From: Neopestalotiopsis rosae
Taxonomy: Eukaryota; Ascomycota; Sordariomycetes; Amphisphaeriales; Sporocadaceae
Reading direction: 5' to 3'
DNA: 64,000 nucleotides
Assembly: GCA_023078685.1 (NCBI GenBank)
Contig: JALGAS010000009.1
Span: 3,038,001 to 3,102,000 of the forward strand
Positions 33,402 to 43,397 of this stretch are shown piece after piece; the stretch's first letter is position 1, and each line of letters begins with the position of its first letter. The position numbers and the translations under genes are program-made. Under the pieces are notes generated by a model that did no database searches, had not been told where the DNA came from, and saw only the letters and a list, made by a program, of their open reading frames with translations.

Positions 33402-36400
33402 CTATATGGCAATACCTCCGTCATCTTCTGAATCATCAGAATCTTGTACTAACGCATCCTGAGCTTTGGCTGCTAGAAGTTCTTCAAGATTTCTGTAAGT
33501 CCTTAAAGTGGATGGATGGGACGCTCCTAGCACTTCTATTTTAAGCTTCATAGTAGCTTGATAGATCTCCTCCGCCTCTTCGTACTTCCCTTGATGCCTG
33601 AAGACTTCAGCCAGGTTGTTCATGCTTTTGAGTGTGTCCGGATGCTCTGCGCCCAGCACCAACTTTCTCAGCTCCAACGTCTGTCGGTGCATCTCCCCCG
33701 CCTCTTCGTACTTCCCCTGATTCTCGAGCACAACAGCCAGGTCGTTCATGCTTGTGAGTGTGTCCGGATGCTCTGCACCCAGCACCAACTTCCTCAGCTC
33801 CAGTGTCTCTCGATGCATTTCCTCCGCCTCTTCGTACTTCCCCTGACTGTCGAGCACAAGAGCCAGGTTGTTCATGCTGGCGAGTGTGTCCGGATGCTCC
33901 ACACCCAGCACCAACTTCTTCAGCTCCAGTGTCTCTCGATGCATCTCCTCCGCCTCTTCGTACTTCCCCTGTTTCCTGAGCACAAGAGCCAGGTTGTTCA
34001 TGCTGCCGAGTGTGGACGGATGCTCTGCACCCAGCACCAACTTCTTCAGCTCCAGTGTCTGTCGATGCATCTCCTCCGCCTCTTCGTACTTCCCCAGACT
34101 GTCGAGCACAATAGCCAGGTTGTTCATGCTGTTGAGTGTGTCCGGATGCTCTGCACCCACCAACTTCCTCACCTCCAGTGTCTGTCGATGCATCTCCTCC
34201 GCCTCTTCGAACCTCCCCTGATTTCCGAGCACAAGAGCCAGGTCGCTCATGTTGGAGAGTGTCAACGGATGCTCTGCACCCAGCACCGACTTCCTCGTCT
34301 CCAGTGTCTGTCGATGCATCTCCTCCGCCTCTTCGTATTTCCCCTGACTGCTGAGCACAAGAGCCAGGTTGTTCATGCTTTTGAGTGTGTCCGGATGCTC
34401 TGCACCCATTACCAACTTCGTCAGCTCCAGCTCCTCTCGATGCATCTCCTCCGCCTCTTCGTACTTCCCCTGATTGCTAAGCACAAGAGCCAGGTTGTTC
34501 ATGCTGTCGAGTGTTCGAGGATGCTCTGCACCCAGCACCAAGTTCCTCAGCTCCAGTGTCTCTCGATACATCTCCTCCGCTTCAGCATATTTTCCCAGCT
34601 CATCATGACTATCTGCTACAACATAAAGCAGATCAGCCTGCGCCTCTTTGTCCCTGCACTCCTTACGGTCGACCAAAGCTACCTGAGCATGGGGCATAAA
34701 TGCCATCCAAATCTGTCGGTTCTCATGCCTCGGAAATGGGTATACTTCAACCAGTCGCTGTATCGCTTTCGTATAACAGACATCCCATTCCGGCTTGACC
34801 CAGTTTCGTGTCGCCAGTCGCACTAGGCGATGAATATCAAAAGCACCTCCTTGCTCTCGCATCGAAATGAACGCATACCCTTTGAGAACCCCGACTGCCT
34901 CGTCTTCCGCTTGCTGATCTTCCCCGTGCGGTAGTAATAAAACGGGGATGTCCTTCTCGGCCAGGAAGCAGATAAACTTTAGGTATTCCACAGCTAAAGG
35001 ACACGTTTGTTGCATATGTCGGAACGATATCAGCCATGTTGTAGCGATTGGGTTCATATTTCTCGAATATCGCCACCGGTCTTCGAACTCAGCACTGAGC
35101 AGCTGGATTTGCTTTTCATTTGACTTGTGACAATATTGTAGATACATTGATGTTGTTATGCCACTTTTGGCCATATACGCTGCCGCTTGCTTGATCGCAA
35201 GAGGCAGATATGCTAGGTGGTCCAAAAGGTCCTTTGTTGCTTGGCCATCGCTGTATTGCCGTACGTCGAGACGACTCTGTAGCAGCTCTACCGCCTCGGG
35301 TTCGGTCATTTGTTCAATGGTGTATATATCCTTCGGCGGAGCATCAAGTTCCACTGCAACTTCGTGGTTTCGTGTCGTGAAAAGAATTGAGCCTTTGCGG
35401 CTGGAAGGTATATACTCCCGTAAACCTTCACTATTTAGCAGGCTGATGTCATCAATGTTGTCGATGATCAGAAGCCAGTCGATGGGACACTTCTCCAGGG
35501 CTGTCTTAACCAATGACTTCACATCAGCTTTGTCGTCTTCGACCCCAGGTGTACCAAGGGCTTGACCGATATCTCGGTATGCATTTTCGAACGTTGTTAT
35601 TGTAACGGCAGGTACCCAGAAAACAGAGCAGCTTGAGTCCCTTTCTTGAACGCGATAGGCCGTTTCCAAGGCGATCTGTGTCTTACCTACGCCTCCGAGG
35701 CCTTCTACGACTGCCCTCTGGCAACTGTTCCTCTTCGCACGAGGCAGGACTTTTTCGACGAGCTCCGGAACAATGCCGCCTCTTTCCACAAAGTCTTCGT
35801 TCTGTTCAAATGGAAGGATGAGGTAAGGTTCCTGATCTGAACCTGAGAGCGGATAAACAAAAAAGAAAATCAGCAAGTTACACAATACTAAGGAACGGGA
35901 CTCTTCACACAAATTTACCTTGCTGAAGCGGGCGATAAGGCAGGCTCGAGATATCCGACACGCCTGTTTGCTGACTGACTTCTTTGAGCAGTCGTGCCAT
36001 TGCCTTTGCCTTTCCCTCTCCATAAATCAAAGGGAGGGATACATCGAAGATTCCGAGTAGACAGTACGCTCCATCTTCCTCTTCGGTAGTTTGGCGGCCA
36101 TGAGCCCAGCCCAAACGCTCGTGGGGCGGGAATTGGCTGAGAGCGGTTCCATGCAATGCAGTTATGGGAATCTTGGTGATGTTGTGAATCTCGCCCTGCA
36201 GAAACTCTCGATCGCCTAAAATGACACCTTGTGCCGAAAAGAACCTTACAGACACAGGCGCAAGAAGCTCTTGTAATGTCCATCCACGCGTGAACCACCG
36301 ACTTCGCTCAAATTGACGCTGCCATGAGCCTGGCTGCTCCGTTGAGCCGGTCGACACGTCCTTCAAATAGACATAGCATACTGCTGCATCACGATACCAT

Positions 36401-36690
36401 CGAAACATGGAATTGATGGCTTTTGTCAACTCCGCCGAGCTCGTCTTGTCGATGCAGCATGTGTCCACCCAGAAGTGGTCGAATCCATCGCGCTTCGCCT
36501 GCCGTCCGCAGAACAAGATCTTCTCGTAGCCAGGCTTATCATGCCCTCTCTTCTGCAACACATCTTGAAAAGTGACCTCCTCACCATCAGCTTCCCAGGT
36601 ATGCGACAGGATGGCGTATGGCGGAATATCCCCAGTCAGATTGCGGGTAAAAATAAGACCTTCGTTAGCGTCAAGCCGGAGGAGCCGCAT
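33402..36690 (-). CDS. HET-NB-ARC-TPR NOD-like receptor (NLR copy 1)
   Basis: Exons 36690-35919 and 35842-33402 (intron 76 nt, GTAAAT...CTCAG) encode about 1070 residues. The HET domain lies at residues 1-255, with YAILSHTW (25-32), WVDTCCIDK (74-82) and SRWFTRGWTLQELLAP (130-145). The NB-ARC STAND domain follows, with P-loop GLGGVGKT (305-312), Walker B WLLIIDNIDD (380-389), GSILFTTRN, LAYLPLAIKQAA and an MHD-like FDIHRLVRLATR (about 592-603). Nine TPR units of 42 residues (about 664-1045) follow. HET domains trigger fungal cell death, and STAND receptors oligomerise on ligand sensing, as in vegetative incompatibility. The TPR units are nearly identical to each other; one lacks a single codon. 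The HET start ATG 36690 is supported by the same start in the second copy. Complete, with no lesion seen. Confidence 0.9.
33556..34610. repeat. 126-bp tandem repeats encoding nine TPR units
   Basis: Each unit encodes the 42-residue pattern GAEHPDTLxSMNNLAxVL plus GKYEEAEEMHRxTLEL. Adjacent DNA units are nearly the same, as expected for concerted evolution. Near 34151-34161 one unit lacks three bases and keeps frame. The second NLR has only five units. Confidence 0.9.
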
Positions 36691-37043
36691 CGTCCCGTGC
36701 GGGGTAGTCCGCGGTCCGCGACGCCGGTACAATCAAACGGCCTTTTGAATGAATCAACTGACCTTGGACGTGAATCTAGCGTTTGACCTTTGGTCAGCGC
36801 GCTATACCAGCACAAAGATAGTGTACACATCGACTCGTTTACATAATGAGGCTCGCGAAAGGGGTGGGAATCTACGAATCCGTGGTATCAGCTCAGCCTC
36901 GCTGTCGATGAACCCCGCAATGACAAGACCCTTTCCCCACCACCAATCAGGACAGCGGCTTGTTGGATGAGTGTGGCATGAAATGACGACTCACACACGT
37001 CGATCAAAACGGTTGCAGAATAATCCCGATCAGCATTCCAACG
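36691..37043. other. shared 5' flank of NLR copy 1
   Basis: Non-coding. The segment gtttgacctttggtcagcgc onward matches in inverted orientation the region just before the second NLR (43020-43330), so both NLR promoters descend from the same sequence. It ends at the target-site duplication of the solo LTR. Confidence 0.6.
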
Positions 37044-37277
37044 TGTCAGATGGTGGACCATGGAACCCATACACCAGGGTGTGCTTGAGCACACTGATCA
37101 ACACCATGGTGTTCAGATAGATGTATGGGGCCTCCCGGGGATTAGCCGGGGCCACCCAAATAAGCGTGCACCTCGTCAAATCTAGAGGCGCGCAACATAG
37201 ATTAATACATCATCACAATTGACACCCAATATCAGACCAGTTTGAACTCCAATAGGAAAGCTACTCCTTGTTCAACA
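37044..37277. mobile_element. solo LTR, 234 bp, with 5-bp target duplication
   Basis: The element begins TGTCAGATGG and ends CTTGTTCAACA (TG...CA termini) and is flanked on both sides by CAACG (37039-37043 and 37278-37282). At the matching place in the right arm (near 43035-43045 in inverted orientation) sequence runs straight through with a single related CTACG, i.e. an empty site. This pattern is diagnostic of an LTR retrotransposon that recombined down to one LTR. The internal motif ggcctcccggggattagccg is typical of a GC-rich LTR core. Superfamily not decided. Confidence 0.85.
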
Positions 37278-37430
37278 CAACGGCACTACAGTACAACATG
37301 CTGCGTTCACCCGTATGTAAGCAGGGGAACAAGGATCCGGCTGATCTCCAAAGTGAAGTCAGCTAGCCAGGCCCATCCGACATGGATTCGATGTTTGCAC
37401 CTCTGAGCCGGAGTTAAGCCCCACCTTCTA

Positions 37431-38081
37431 GACTAAATGCAGGCGATTCGACATTTCCGGAACTGCTCCTTGGAAGGTCATCATTTACAGTACAGTACAG
37501 TATGTGCGCCAGATGCAAGAGAACTGCTGGACTCTGGTTACATACAGTCATCCTGCAACAGATGTAATCGTCATCCTTTGTCACTCCCTGGGCCTGCTGA
37601 CCATGTGTCTGTCCAATGCTCGACATGACCACTGCCCCTTGCTTCCGCTCCAGCAAGCCCGGACCCACTTAAGACTAGTTCCTCCAAAGCCATCGATGCT
37701 TAAATTTTCCACCACTTTCTGCCGTTGGTCAACCCGCACCAGAGCAAACACCTTTTGCCTTCACCTCAGTACTTTCTGTTGCTTGGCTATATCCGACCAC
37801 CGAGTGCTTTACCCAAAATGCCACCAAGTTTCTGGAGGTGCTTACCTCGAGCCAGCAGTCGCATAAACTGGATGCAGCGGTCTGCCGAGCGCATGTTTGC
37901 AGAGGGCGTTCCACTCCTTGGGCCACCTTTCACTAAGTACTGTGTGCATTCAAAGCATCCTACAAGGTAAGGAAGCGAATAAAATGGAGATTGAACTCAT
38001 GAATTTGAGCGTCGTCGACTGTTCTCGTCACGCCAAGGCTGCATCCAAGAGATCGATGTTTCGCTGAAAAGCAGTCTCAAA
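37431..38081. other. loop of the inverted duplication, upstream of the transposase
   Basis: No gene recognised. It should contain the 5' end of the transposon, but I could not find its terminal inverted repeat. The tandem acagtacagtacagta at about 37490-37503 is the only notable motif. Confidence 0.4.
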
Positions 38082-39059
38082 ATGCCGCTCAAGCTCGCAG
38101 TCTCCCAACGAAAGCAGATTGAGGCCATGCTTCTTAGTCCTTACCTCAATGACGAAGAAAGAGCTTTGCTTGCTGAATGCTGTACGCGCACGATTCGGAG
38201 ATATCGCAGCAAACAGAAAGCCGGCAGTACGGGAGATTCTCGCAACACGACCATGGGCCGGCCAAGAGTTATCACATCGGAGATCATCGACAGTCTTTGT
38301 GCCAAGCTGACAGAACACTCGACCATGTATCAGGACGAGATGGTTCTCTTCCTCAGAGAACAGTTTGGTATTCAGGTCACACGATCTGCCATCAGCCGGG
38401 CATTGACTTCTGCTGGGTGGTCCAATAAGGTAACCCGTCGTGTGGCCCAGCAACGCAATGCGGATCTACGTGACTACTACATACACAAAACCTCGCCATT
38501 TCGGTCCTACCATCGAATATACATAGACGAGTCCGGTATGAGCGGCCCGGATGCCTCGCGGCGCAATGGCTGGTCACCCAAAGGTACGGCTCCGGTGCAG
38601 GTCACACCACTCCGCCGTGGTCAGAGGTATCAGATCATTGCAGCGCTCGCACAAGACGGCCTAGTTCATTACCAGATCCACCAAGGCTCGACAGATCATC
38701 AGGTGTTTGAGGAGTTCATCGAGCGGCTCTTGCAGCACTGTGGCCGATGGCCCGAGCCGAAATCCGTCCTGATCATGGACAATGCATCGTTTCACAAATC
38801 GGAGAAAATCAAAGAGCTCGCAAGGATGGCTGGTGTGTTGCTCGTCTTTCTGCCACCATACTCGCCTGACCAAGACCCGATTGAGGAGAAATTCTCACAA
38901 ATCAAGGCGTTTGCGCGACGTCACTGGCAGCAAGTCGCCAGCATGCCATACATTGACTTCGGGGCTTTCCTGGACTGGTGCATACGCATGGTCGGAGGTG
39001 ACGTCGCAAGTGCGCATGGTTTCTTCAGGCACGCTGGTATTTTTGTGGAAGACCCATGA
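38082..39059 (+). mobile_element. Tc1/mariner-type DD34E transposase, intact frame
   Basis: A 325-residue intact frame. The N-terminal helix-turn-helix region (residues 8-110) has SQRKQIEAMLLSP, RTIRRYRSK and GRPRVITSEIID. The DDE_3 catalytic domain follows: Asp149 in RIYIDESGMSG, Asp233 in SVLIMDNASFH and Glu268 in PYSPDQDPIEEKF. Exactly 34 residues lie between the last two, which is the DD34E spacing. The start at 38082 follows an A-rich context and no upstream ATG is in frame. Terminal inverted repeats were not found by eye, so mobility of this copy is unproven. It lies in the loop between the two NLR genes. Confidence 0.85.
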
Positions 39060-39077
39060 GTATGCGCATAGCATAGC

Positions 39078-39079
<2 letters not shown>

Positions 39080-39128
<49 letters not shown>
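39080..39128. repeat. 49-base homopolymer T (poly-A on the minus strand)
   Basis: Forty-nine consecutive T on the plus strand, 21 bases after the transposase stop and 211 bases downstream of the stop of the minus-strand gene at 39340-40548. Read on the minus strand it is a poly(A) tract in the position of a retroposed transcript's tail. Confidence 0.95.
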
Positions 39129-39129
<1 letters not shown>

Positions 39130-39339
39130 TCTTCTTTTCATTCTTTTTCCGGTCTTTCCCTTTTCTTTTTGTCCATGGTGATTCACAGTTGAAGATACCG
39201 GCGCGCCACTGACCTAGCTAATCTGTTGTCCTGAGTCGACGCTCACCTGGCTTACTTCACTTACCACTCTGTTGGCATGGTGTTCTACCCAGTATTCAAT
39301 GTCGCTCAGTACCCGATACGCGGTGCCAGGCTTGACTCC

Positions 39340-40548
39340 TTACTCAATCAAGAAGCTACAATCTTGAGCGCAGTGCAACTGCTCGAGATCGAAGCCTTTG
39401 TCTAGTATGATCTCGCCGGCTTTTTGGAAATCCTCTTTGAGCTCGAACTTCGCCACTTGTGCAGCTTGCCAGTCCAGATAGCTTTGAACGTTCTCATCTC
39501 GAGTGCCAAGCAGATCAAAGTGAGCGACCGTGATAGGTGCACTTTCAGCAAAGCGGACTCTTTTTGCTGGATGTGCGATGGCTGCACCAACGCTATTTCC
39601 CCGTCCAGCATGATCATTTTGACGTGCCTCGTCCTGCTTAGCTTCCTCGCGCAGCCATAGCTGAATGTCTTCTGGCATATCGGCATGCGTCTCCAGCCGA
39701 TGGCCATTGCGCACATGCTCTATGAGACAGCTGAAATGGTACGTGTTCAGCCTGTAGTGACAGCCGGTGGCATCACGCCAGCAGTGTGGTCCAAGCTTAC
39801 AGGGAGGTCCGGTACATCGCATGAGTGCATAGACACGGCGCCAGATGGAGGGCTCATCTGTTGATGCCTCCTCCGCATCCAGGTGCGACGCGCGTTCTGC
39901 TAACATGATGTCTGTTGCCGATCGATGGCCTCGTTTCCGGCCTCTTCTGGTGGCGCCGGTGCCATTCTTGTTGGACAGCTTGAAGACCAGCTCAAGCACC
40001 AGTCGTTTTCCTCGACGAAGTAGAGGACTCCATCTCCGTAGCTGCCTTTCAATCTCACCCCATTCAATATTCAATTCATCGGCTCGCTTCGTGAGATTCG
40101 ACTCAGATCTCTCATTTACCGATACGATGAGGCTCGTCTCGTACACGTGGGCGGAGGGATGGGTGCGCTGGTTTCTTTCAATTAGCTTGTCTATGGTCTC
40201 TTGCAGCTCGGCCCCCCAGAAGTCACTTGGGGAAATGGCAAGATCTTGTCGCGTATCCTTCGCAGAAGCTCTATTGTTCACAGTAAACTTCCATTGTACC
40301 GTGTAGCGAATATAGAGCGGGGGGTCCTCATCATATGGGAAGTTCGGGATCCAGAGATCGAGGTCCATAAAGGGGAGAAATGCATGGCCAGCACGTGGAT
40401 TACTGCTTGCAAACGCCGAGTCAGGCGTTCCAGGCTCATCGCTTTGGCTGCTCTCATCTGAATTGAAGGGATCGTGCAATTGTGATGGCGTCCACGGGCT
40501 GCACTGGCCAAGTGGCGATGTATCAATGTAGGGATCAACATAGTCCAT
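39340..40548 (-). CDS. intronless Cys/His-rich protein of unknown function
   Basis: A 402-residue frame from ATG 40548. The N-terminal third is acidic and Ser/Pro-rich. A basic stretch RRGRKRGHR (201-209) could direct nuclear import. Residues 245-283 form a Cys/His cluster: Cys245, 250, 256 and 263, then His264, His271, Cys274, His278 and His283. It is a candidate zinc-binding module of a type I cannot name. A helical C terminus follows. No intron is needed and a 49-nt poly(A) follows downstream on the same strand, so a retroposed origin is possible. It lies between the transposase and the ankyrin gene inside the NLR inverted duplication. Proteins of this look are common in fungal accessory regions, but I know no demonstrated role. 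Confidence 0.55.
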   Translation of the reverse strand: MDYVDPYIDTSPLGQCSPWTPSQLHDPFNSDESSQSDEPGTPDSAFASSNPRAGHAFLPFMDLDLWIPNFPYDEDPPLYIRYTVQWKFTVNNRASAKDTRQDLAISPSDFWGAELQETIDKLIERNQRTHPSAHVYETSLIVSVNERSESNLTKRADELNIEWGEIERQLRRWSPLLRRGKRLVLELVFKLSNKNGTGATRRGRKRGHRSATDIMLAERASHLDAEEASTDEPSIWRRVYALMRCTGPPCKLGPHCWRDATGCHYRLNTYHFSCLIEHVRNGHRLETHADMPEDIQLWLREEAKQDEARQNDHAGRGNSVGAAIAHPAKRVRFAESAPITVAHFDLLGTRDENVQSYLDWQAAQVAKFELKEDFQKAGEIILDKGFDLEQLHCAQDCSFLIE

Positions 40549-41656
40549 GGCTGGCGGAAGGGCTGGTCATGAATTCCAAGATTATGTTGGGCACAGAGGA
40601 ATGTCAAATTATTGAAAGCTTCAGGGTTAGCCACGACGAGCACAGAATTTCATGCCTGCCATATCTGATAGCCCCATTCTTGCTCGCATCGCCCTTGATA
40701 TTTTGGCGTACATAGTCCCTTGCATGTTGTTTGCTACGAGCACTGAGATTCCAACAGCATGCAAATGGTAATAGATCCACACGCTCGCGGTCATGCAAGG
40801 GGTAGACTTCGGTCACCTGACCAAACCGTGGATCCAATGTAGGCAATCTACGGTCCCGTCACTTCATTGAGTCATACTTGTTTGCAGTCTGATATGAAGG
40901 ACGGATTTGGCACTGAAAAGTACAGGGATGATGTTCTGAGGCTACAGTTTTGTGTATGCACTGTAGATCTGAAAATGGATATTCGGTTCAGCGTCGGAAA
41001 TGGAGCATCTGTGCGAAGGCGTAAATATATGAAGACGAGGACGCATGTCTGAAATGTTTGCAATTCGACAACTCGAACAGGCAATAATCAACAGGGCTTG
41101 GCAGCGAAGCAGCATGTGCCGCATTGGCAGGGGGGATACGGGATGGTTGGGAGCGCCCGATGGGCTCGAATGGTAAGGCCGTTGCTAACTGTGAGGAATG
41201 GAAATCGGATTTGCGGTCGATCAAGCCCACAGTTTACGAGCAATCCTTAAGTTCTCCCACAAAAGAGTAAGCACAGTCTACTGCGCACATGAATTCAGAG
41301 GAGATCGGATCGCGCCTTGAACAGCTGGCTATTTTAATAAAAAAAGGGAATTCCTACAGTACGTGTGATGTTTTTTTTTTTTTGTGAAAATGCTGCTATC
41401 ATTCTACAGTAGCATTCCACGCATCGGTCCCTTGGAATCCTTAGTGGATTACCAAGTCGCGAAAATGAGCCACACTAAGACAGGTGGGAAAACAGCAAAC
41501 AACGTACTTGATCCAGTCCGCCAAGCTAACCTTGTTAATTTTAGCTACGTCTACAGTAACTGAACGGTGAAATCTGCCCCTTCTCACACCTATAATGCAA
41601 TGCATGCATGCAGGCTAGCCATCCATATTCCTAGTTGAAGATGGCAGCGCCACGTA
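40549..41656. other. intergenic region in the duplication loop
   Basis: No gene supported. A T-run of 14 near 41371-41384 is flanked by two ctacagta-like motifs. The promoters of the minus-strand gene at 40548 should lie at the left end. Confidence 0.4.
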
Positions 41657-42517
41657 TCAAGAGATTTCTCGAACCTGTTTCATGGTTGACTCTTTTTCAC
41701 TCTTGTCGTCTCCAGCACATTCCCAAGCCTCCAACAGATCAGCAACCGATTGATGCTCTCTCGCAATTGCATAGTCAAATGCTGTAAATCCGTCCTCATC
41801 TGCTGCTTCGATATTGGCGCCATTCTCAAGGAGGAACTCTACCATGATTGGCAGTCCTAATTCTGCTGCTTGCAATAGTGGGGTATGTGACCAGGGGTCG
41901 GGAAGCTCGATATCAGCGCCGTTTTCAAGCAGCATACGTGCAAAGTCTGGCTGCCCCGCTTGTACGGCCCATTCTAGTAGCGTCGATTCGTCCGTATCGT
42001 CCGGATCGCCTTTTCTTGCGTTGATATCGTCACCAGACTCAAGTAGGGACTCAAGCAGGGACTCAAGCAGGAGCTCCACAACTTCCTTTTGCTTGCTTTC
42101 CACGGCGCAATATAGCGGCATCCTACTGTATTTCTCATTTTGCGAATCGACATTCAAGTCTTGCACAATATTGATGTGGCCCTTCTCGGCAGCCCGTGCA
42201 AGAGGAGTTTTGTCTTCATCATCTCTGACGAATTCATCCGCACCTTCCTCAAGCAACAACTTCACCACGTCCACATGCCCATTCTCTGCCGCCCATGACA
42301 TTGCTGTACGGCCGTCGGAGTCTACATTTCTATGTTTAGCATTGCGCGGTGAAAATCTTGGGCGTTGAACAGTTACAAAATTGCCGTTTCCCGCAGCCCA
42401 CGACAGAGGCGTTCGCCCATGATCGTCCGGAAGCATTTTGTGATCTCTCGTCACATTTCGAAGTAATTTCTGAACAGCTTCCTCATCTCCATTCTTGATC
42501 GCATCGATTAATTCCAT
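41657..42517 (-). CDS. ankyrin-repeat protein
   Basis: Intronless frame of 286 residues starting at ATG 42517. At least six ankyrin units are visible: HGRTPLSWAAGNGNFVTVQ, DGRTAMSWAAENGHVDVVKL, DKTPLARAAEKGHINIV, one degenerate unit (SRMPLYCAVESKQKEVVELL), STLLEWAVQAGQPDFARMLL, and SHTPLLQAAELGLPIMVEFL with a last one EDGFTAFDYAIAREHQSVADLL. The second unit is eroded (PRFSPRNAKHR in place of the second helix). A triple LLES between units four and five comes from a 12-base tandem repeat. Such stand-alone ankyrin proteins usually mediate protein binding; no catalytic domain is present. It lies between the two NLR genes and could be a remnant of an ankyrin-type NLR, though no NB-ARC is attached. 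Confidence 0.8.
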   Translation of the reverse strand: MELIDAIKNGDEEAVQKLLRNVTRDHKMLPDDHGRTPLSWAAGNGNFVTVQRPRFSPRNAKHRNVDSDGRTAMSWAAENGHVDVVKLLLEEGADEFVRDDEDKTPLARAAEKGHINIVQDLNVDSQNEKYSRMPLYCAVESKQKEVVELLLESLLESLLESGDDINARKGDPDDTDESTLLEWAVQAGQPDFARMLLENGADIELPDPWSHTPLLQAAELGLPIMVEFLLENGANIEAADEDGFTAFDYAIAREHQSVADLLEAWECAGDDKSEKESTMKQVREIS

Positions 42518-42975
42518 TTGGGAAAGTATACCACGTCAAATAGAGTTTTCGTTGGATTTTTCGTTGTCGATGGTTTCGACAGAACTGTGAACGGGCAGCT
42601 GGAATTGCGGAGTTGGAGCCAATATTGGTGCCGCCCAAGTCAGCCCTGCAGTCTGCCTTGTTACAACTAACTGTACTTCATTTCTTGGCGCCCCATTCTC
42701 GTCGCTAAGCCGGAGAATCTTGCATCTGACAAATGGTTAGCCGACCAACGGAGTAAAAAAGGGATGTCGATTACATTTGTTTGCAGGACGACTATAAGCA
42801 TTGTGCAACATTCCTCCTGCATCTGGTGTAGAGAAATGATTACTTTCCAAGGAGCATTTTTTACGTAGTTTGATACGCTAGACAGGGGACTAAACTCCGG
42901 TCCAGAGGCGCAAACATCGGGTCCACATCAAATGGGCCTGGCTGACTTTAACTTGGAGCCCAGTCGTATTCTTGG

Positions 42976-43011
42976 CCCCCCCCCCCCCCCCCCCCCCCCC
43001 CTTCATAGAGG
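42976..43011. repeat. 36-base homopolymer C
   Basis: Thirty-six consecutive C. The matching place in the left arm reads ttgttcccctgctt, so a short C-run has expanded, or the assembly is uncertain here. Confidence 0.9.
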
Positions 43012-43397
43012 AACGAACGCGGCATGTTGTACAGTATTGTCGTAGAAATGCTGATCGGGATCATTCTGCAGCCCTTCAGCTGGGCGCGTGTGAGTGGCCA
43101 TTCCATGCCACACTCATCCAACAAGCCGCTACTTTGATTGGCCGTGGTGGAAAGGCCCTGCTTCTGCGGGGTTCATCGACAGTAAGGCTGAGCTGATACC
43201 ACGGATACCTAGATTTTCTCCCATTCAACAAGATGCATCATTGAGACGAGTTGATGTGCATACTATCTTTGTGCTGGTATAGCGCGCTGACCAAAGGTCA
43301 AACGCTAGATTCGTGTCTAAGGTCAGTTGATTTGATGAACAGGCCGTTTAACTTCTACTGGCGTCGCGGACCATAGTGGACTGCCCCGCACGGGACG

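Larger units (their letters stand above)
32870..37430. repeat. left arm of a large inverted duplication
   Basis: In reverse complement this arm matches 42890-46740. Matching segments include the 3' flank near 32870-33130 (versus 46480-46740), the whole NLR gene, its 5' flank to about 37040, and a further segment 37283-37430 (versus 42890-43020). Divergence is moderate, with many substitutions and different numbers of TPR units, so the event is not recent. The solo LTR at 37044-37277 interrupts this arm only. Confidence 0.85.

Noticed and set aside
33558..34826. A 422-codon plus-strand frame over the TPR array
   Set aside because: It is the antisense shadow of the 126-bp TPR repeats of NLR copy 1. 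Its periodic sequence follows from the repeats and it has no independent features.
38141..38577. Minus-strand and alternate-frame ORFs over the transposase
   Set aside because: They overlap the intact DD34E frame entirely and show no motifs.
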